A DNA stretch of 62,500 nucleotides from Chromera velia (lineage: Eukaryota > Sar > Chromeraceae). Below, piece by piece: positions 57,654-62,500 of this stretch. The stretch is taken from contig JAHBMJ010005825.1 in assembly GCA_018398765.1 (NCBI GenBank), forward strand, positions 1 through 62,500, read 5' to 3'. The notes under the pieces were generated by a model, which was given only the letters and a program-made list of their open reading frames with translations, had not been told where the DNA came from and searched no databases. Within the stretch, counting starts at the first letter, position 1, and each line of letters starts with the position of its first letter. Made by a program: the position numbers and the translations under genes.

Positions 57654-60600
57654 CTACGTCTGTTCCCTCTTCATCTTCTCCCGAATGGCGGTTGAAGAAA
57701 TGTCCGCACGAAAACCTTCAATGCCCTGCAGACAGATCGACCGAGCAAAAAATACGTGTACTCCATAAAACAGCTCGTAATTTTCAAAGGCGGATCGAGC
57801 ACAGCATCAGCGGCTACGTACATATACATGTACAAGCGTGCGACATGCACAACTCAACATTTCAGCAAGCTTCATCGTTCTTTGCACTGACCCATCGGTC
57901 TTGCTAGCCGCTGCTTTTCACCGTTCTCAAAGCAGAAAGATGGATGAAGCACTTCACAACTTAAACGAAAGAGTCACGTAGGATGAAACGAAACAAAACA
58001 ATGCAAAGAACAGGCCTACAATACCCACCTTGAACATCTGGACAAATTCGGGGGGGCATGGGTGCTCCTTTGCGTGTGTGTCTAGTGTCTTAAAAACGCC
58101 ATCCTCCTCCCTCCCGGCCACAACAAACGTGGCCCCGGCAAAGTTCAGACAGGCCAGAGACTGCACGTACTTGCATGCATGCAGTCACAGCAGCAGCAAG
58201 AAAACTTTACAAGCGACAGTCCGGAAGACCCACAAGGCGATGGGTGGAAATTCGGAAAACCCGAAATGAATGTCTGATTGGAGCAGAGAGCAACTGAGTG
58301 CCCCAACAAACAACTAAGGGAGAAAAATAGGCAGAGAGAGACATGGAGAGGAAAAGGGACACAAAAAAACGAGAGCAGTGATTGTTATCTTTCTCTTCCA
58401 AGACTTCCACACATGCACGTTTGCACACAGACAGGCAGAAAGAAAGACAGAGAGACAGAGAGGTCGTCTGACATTCAACAATCAAGGGACACAAAGGCAT
58501 TCACACACACACAATTTTTTTAATCGACCCATTTATTTCCTCTGCATGTCTCCTGCTGGACGGACAGACCAGAGGGGGGCCTTTACAGAGAGGGAAGGCA
58601 AGAAAGATGACACGCAGACAGGAAGGGAGGTGCAAGCAAGCAAGCAAGGAAGGAAGGAGCCTTCCTTCTTTGCATTTACCAAGAGAGAGAGAGACCCACT
58701 AACGGACCATAAGCAGTCCGGTTTCTGTCCCCCCGCTGTATTTTTTGTCTGCGCATATGCACAGGGAGGGAGAGGGAACAGGGCAATCAAGAATGAATGA
58801 ATGCAGGCAGCTTCATGCGTAACTCTCTGCAGGAAAGGTGGAGAAGACAATTAAGCAAGCACGCTACGCAAACTGTCTGTCTGCATGTCTGGTTGCTTTC
58901 CTTTCATCATAACTTGAACGAACAGTTTTGCGAAGGTTGGGTCAAAGGACTTGACAGGACACCATTGGACTCTTCGTTTTGTTCCTCTTCCTCTTTGAGT
59001 TCTTTTTGTTCCTGAGAGGCAAGACCCCGATGGACGGCTGGACAAGAACAAACACAGAGAAGCACGGCAGAGATAAGGCGGGGGACAAGTGAGTCCTGTG
59101 CTCGAAGTCAGGGGAATTTGTCAAAAAGAAAGACGGACAGTTGTGAGGGGGGAACACTCTATGCATGGTGTGGGGCAGAGATGCTTGCAGGAGAGAGAAA
59201 CCAAGAAAGAAGGTACACGATGAACCACAAGAGTAACGGCAAAGCATCCTCGAGAAATCCGGCAACGATAGGGCCCACAGAAAAGCGATCGTTGCCTATC
59301 GTCCGTGTAAATCAAACCCAAACAATCTTACCAACTATCCTCCTGTAGGTATCAAACCCCACGGCAAAAGACGCTGGTCCCGTCAAGCCGCATTTCTCTC
59401 TGAACAGAGCTGCGTGCGTCACCAGTACCGACAGGTCCCCCGCCCCCCCATCCTTTTTCTTTGCAGTCTCTGAAGAAGAGGAATCTCCCTCTGCATCATC
59501 CTGAGCAGAGAGGGTTTTTTTTCGGAACTGTGCAACCCTAGACCGCAAGGCCTCCAGAGACAGAGAAGGCTTGTCGGCGTTCCCTACCGAGAGCTCGAAC
59601 AGAACTGCATCCATCCATCCATCCATCCATGCCGCTTTCTTTACGGGGCACATGCGAAAGAAAGCGACACACAGATAAACGGAACCTCTTACCCGAAAGC
59701 AAAATAATGCATAGACAGTTGCAACTAATTAATAAACGGATCGACGCACGCAGCGAGACAGAGACACTCCGTCGAGAGTGCCTCTGAAGAGTACATGCAC
59801 CCATTGAGGCATGCAGAAAGAAGACGGTGCATGGAAAAGAGGTAGAGAAGAAAAGGGAAGGAAAGGGAAGGGGTTCAATGGCCAGCGAAACGCCCCCCCC
59901 CCTGCCTTTCGACAGCTTCGCGTGAATCAGTTGTGAGGGGAAGGCTTGCACAAGGACATGATCGAAGAGACCGAAAGGTTGAAATCTCCCTCTGCATACG
60001 CACACGCACATTCATTCTGACGCACGCACCATCTGACGTCAACGAAAGGTTCCCGGCAGTCTTGGCGGCTGCAGACGCCATCTGAATGTGCCCCTGCATG
60101 TATTTTGTTTGACACACAGAGAAAAAGAAACAAGGCATTGATTGCATGCGGGTGCAATTTGCATCCATTGATTGATCAGCGCCTGGCGCTTCTATACAAC
60201 AACCAGACAGACTCAGGGAGGGGGAGAACGATCGAGAGAGAAAGCGTCCTTCCTTCCTTCCGTCCTTCCTTCTTTCCTTCCTACCTATCAATCCGGCTGC
60301 CCTTTTTTCAATCGACGGACGACAAAAATGAAGTTCATACAGAGATCTGCATGCTGCAACGTTTCGGAAAGAAAATTGAAAAAAGCATTCTGGATCAAAT
60401 GACAGACAGACAGCACGTCAAACAAGATATCAACCAACTTTATGCTATGAGGAGCCCGGATGGCCCAGAGAGCAAACGGAATTAAAGAGCCGTATGCCAG
60501 ACAGACAGACAGACAGCAAAACCAGGCAGGCAGACCTCATCCACCCCAAGCCAGACCTAGACAATCAGCCCTAGTCTCCCTCCCCCACGCACCCACCCAG

Positions 60601-61885
60601 TGCAAGGGATTGAAGGACCCCGGCACCACCAACAGCTTCTTCCCCCCCCTCCCCATCCCCCCTCCAGACCCCAAACGATTCAGGGGAGGGTCCCGAACCG
60701 CAACCCCTGCAGGCTTCCTTCCATGCATGGGCGCACTTATTGATAGCAGCAGGGGAGAGTGAGGAGACATGGATGCAAAGCGGTGGAAGGAAAGAAGGAA
60801 GGAAGGAAGGAAGGAAGGAAGAACAAACCGGACGGTCTCGGTCTAAAAAAGAAAAATCAAGGGCGTCAGATCGACAGAGAGAAAGAGGGAGAGAAAGGGC
60901 GGGAGGGAGCGCGTGCTGTGGGGGAAGGACAGAAGACGCGCTTGTTTGTTGTGGTTGTCCCTCTACCCAAAACAAGCTCCTGAGAGAAAAGGAGACAATT
61001 AAAGACGAAAAGACTATACATAACGAATCACCACAGGGAGAGAGAGGCATGCAGGACCCATGCAGCCACCCACCCGTCTGCCCACAGACAAGGACAGAGG
61101 AGGCCCTCCCTGCGTGCAACTCTTCCAGCGCGTCCACAGGATTCGTCTCTGTGCACTGCACAGGTTCTGTCTCTGAACAGAGGCCTGTGGGGACATCAGA
61201 TGAGGACGTCTTCTTCGTCTCTCCTGGTTCCTGCAAACAAAAGAATCAATTAAGAGAAGAGACAGCGGATCGAGGCAGCAAGAAAGAAAGAAAGAAACAT
61301 GGGAATGAAGGACGGAAGCTGAAGTCCTGCTGGGACGGCTTAGAGAGGGGGCTGAAATGTCAAAAAAATGAATGAATGAATGAATGAAAACAGCTTCGAT
61401 TCTCTCCAGCCATGCAGCCTCCCTCCAGTCAGCCTTCCCGCACTGGATCCACCACATATTCTCATGCAGCGCTGATCAGCCAACGTACATACAGATACGA
61501 AGAAGGCAGAGAGGCACATGCAGCCAGACTGGGCGCAGAAAGAGAGACACTTTTAGAGAGGCATGCATGCAGTCAGTCACATACACATGCAGATGCGCAC
61601 ACAGAGGCCGAATTGATAAGTCCAGCGTTTACTTTCATACAGAATTTTTCATACAGAATCTGTATGAAAGTAAACACATAGACATGCATGCGCACACAGA
61701 GGCCGAATCGATAAGTCCAGCAGACAGGCATGCAGGCAGCTTAATGCACGGCGAGAAAAGAAGCAACTAGTCCAAGATACCAACAGACCACCCACCCAAC
61801 GGCATGAAATCCCTCTACCTACCTGTTGGCCATCTGCAGGAGCAGAAGCAGAGGAGAGGACTGCGCGCAGGATCAGCATCGCCGC
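57654..61885 (-). CDS. CinA-like/cytidylyltransferase-like nucleotidylyltransferase (5' end unresolved)
   Basis: Exons supported: 61885-61823, 61230-61074, 60706-60597, 60093-60030, 59605-59332, 58160-58029 and 57725-57654 (stop TAG). Phases agree except that one small exon is missing between 59332 and 58160. Exon 60706-60597 ends LLVVPGSFNPLHW and the next begins GHIQMASAAAKTAG, making the GSFNPLHxGH ATP-binding signature of nucleotidylyltransferases across an intron. LFELSVGNADKPSLSLEALR and SFAVGFDTYRRIV follow, then GATFVVAGREEDGVFKTL. The last exon has GFRADISSTAIR, the ISSTxxR signature. The order matches the plant protein family related to At2g01220, which has an N-terminal CinA-like domain; here the N-terminal exons (AAMLILRAVLSSA) are only partly visible and more must lie beyond 61885. 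It probably transfers nucleotides to a small phosphorylated substrate; the substrate is unknown. Confidence 0.85.
61583..61720 (-). repeat. Hairpin flanked by direct repeats (locus E)
   Basis: The segment GCACACAGAGGCCGAATTGA-TAAGTCCAG with flanks (61583-61625) is repeated at about 61676-61720. Between them is a palindrome, GTTTACTTTCATACAGA...TCTGTATGAAAGTAAAC, with an extra internal CATACAGAA copy, closely matching locus B. It lies in the intron between the first two resolved exons of the nucleotidylyltransferase gene, about 100 bp from the nearest exon edge. Confidence 0.9.
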
Positions 61886-61918
61886 CTGCAAAGGACCGAG
61901 AGGAAGGAGGACCGATCA

Positions 61919-61982
<64 letters not shown>

Positions 61983-62500
61983 TCAATCTCAGGGGAGAGA
62001 GGGAGGATTCGAGAATGATTGATGTCTCATCAAATCAAGGCGGCCGGCTGACTCAACGACTTCTTCCTCGATCGTGACGGCAAAGAAAGAAAGAAAGAGG
62101 CAGGAGAGAAGGGATGGGCGGAAAAAGTAAGTTTTTATGATAGATAAATACATTGATAGATGGAAAACATACAACAACAGGGGCAAGAGAGGAAGAGAAG
62201 AAATCCGGCGGACGGGAAGCAGGAAGGAGAAAAGCGAAAGAACTTTTCTAGAAACAAATGAAAAGAAAGAACAGAGTGCACATGAAGTCTAGCTGTGCGA
62301 ACATGAAACAAAAGAAAGACTCCCATGACCGACCATCACACAAAGGAAGCGATTAGCAAAAATACTCTCAAACAAAGGAGAACGCTTGACTTGAATTCAG
62401 TTGATGCGGCATGAAGGACAGATGCCACCAAACAGACCCATCAATGTTCATGAACAATTTACATTCTCAACATGAGACTCAGCCCCGCGGGGCCGGCCTT
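61886..62500. other. Upstream intron or 5' region of the nucleotidylyltransferase gene
   Basis: Contains (GA)n at 61924-61980 and purine-rich DNA. I could not identify a further exon, although the first resolved exon needs one. Confidence 0.45.

Overview
This window is eukaryotic nuclear DNA from a protist with many introns. Coding exons are short and joined at GT-AG boundaries. Reading phase is conserved across every junction I could resolve, for example nine exons of one gene and eight of another. Genes lie on both strands with no operon logic. Introns and spacers are full of microsatellites (CT, CA, GA, GTCT, CAGT and GTGA types). A Cys-rich secreted-type gene carrying an ACCGCGGG-like motif, a cytochrome b5-acyl-CoA dehydrogenase fusion and MscS/bestrophin channels would suit a photosynthetic alveolate such as a chromerid. 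That placement is inference only. No rRNA, tRNA or CRISPR array was seen.

Layout. 0.7-3.6 kb (+): TPR-repeat gene. 5.1-6.4 kb (-): secreted phage-tail-collar-type protein. 7.1-12.5 kb (+): RING-H2 ubiquitin ligase. 14.4-19.2 kb (-): cytochrome b5-acyl-CoA dehydrogenase fusion, nine exons, 538 aa. 19.9-25.7 kb (+): MscS-family channel, eight exons, about 1089 aa. 26.8-30.1 kb: decayed non-LTR retroelements and a TA-flanked foldback MITE. 31.5-34.7 kb (-): ankyrin gene built from one-repeat exons. 36.4-39.7 kb (-): bestrophin channel. 40.1-41.0 kb: compact TIR element encoding an HNH-like zinc nuclease. 41.5-46.5 kb: satellite block, with two tandem satellites between oppositely oriented CAGT/ACTG arrays. 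47.2-49.2 kb (+): Cys-rich gene split by a complete Ty1/copia retrotransposon (49.2-57.2 kb). 57.7-61.9 kb (-): CinA-like/nucleotidylyltransferase gene.

The most unusual signal is a recurring architecture at five or more places. A short hairpin, usually with the core TTTCATACAGAA...TTCTGTATGAAA, sits between long direct repeats of about 33-54 bp. In four loci the repeat spans an exon-intron junction, so a partial exon and its splice site have been copied into the intron (RING, acyl-CoA dehydrogenase, and twice in bestrophin, once as a triplication). This looks like a hairpin-associated duplication process or an introner-like element, and it could create or remodel introns. A second strong candidate is the 0.9-kb HNH element at 40.1-41.0 kb. 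A third is the copia element: about 7 kb in a single frame with eight stop codons and no frameshift, and LTR differences that are nearly all transitions, as expected from deamination or RIP-like mutation.
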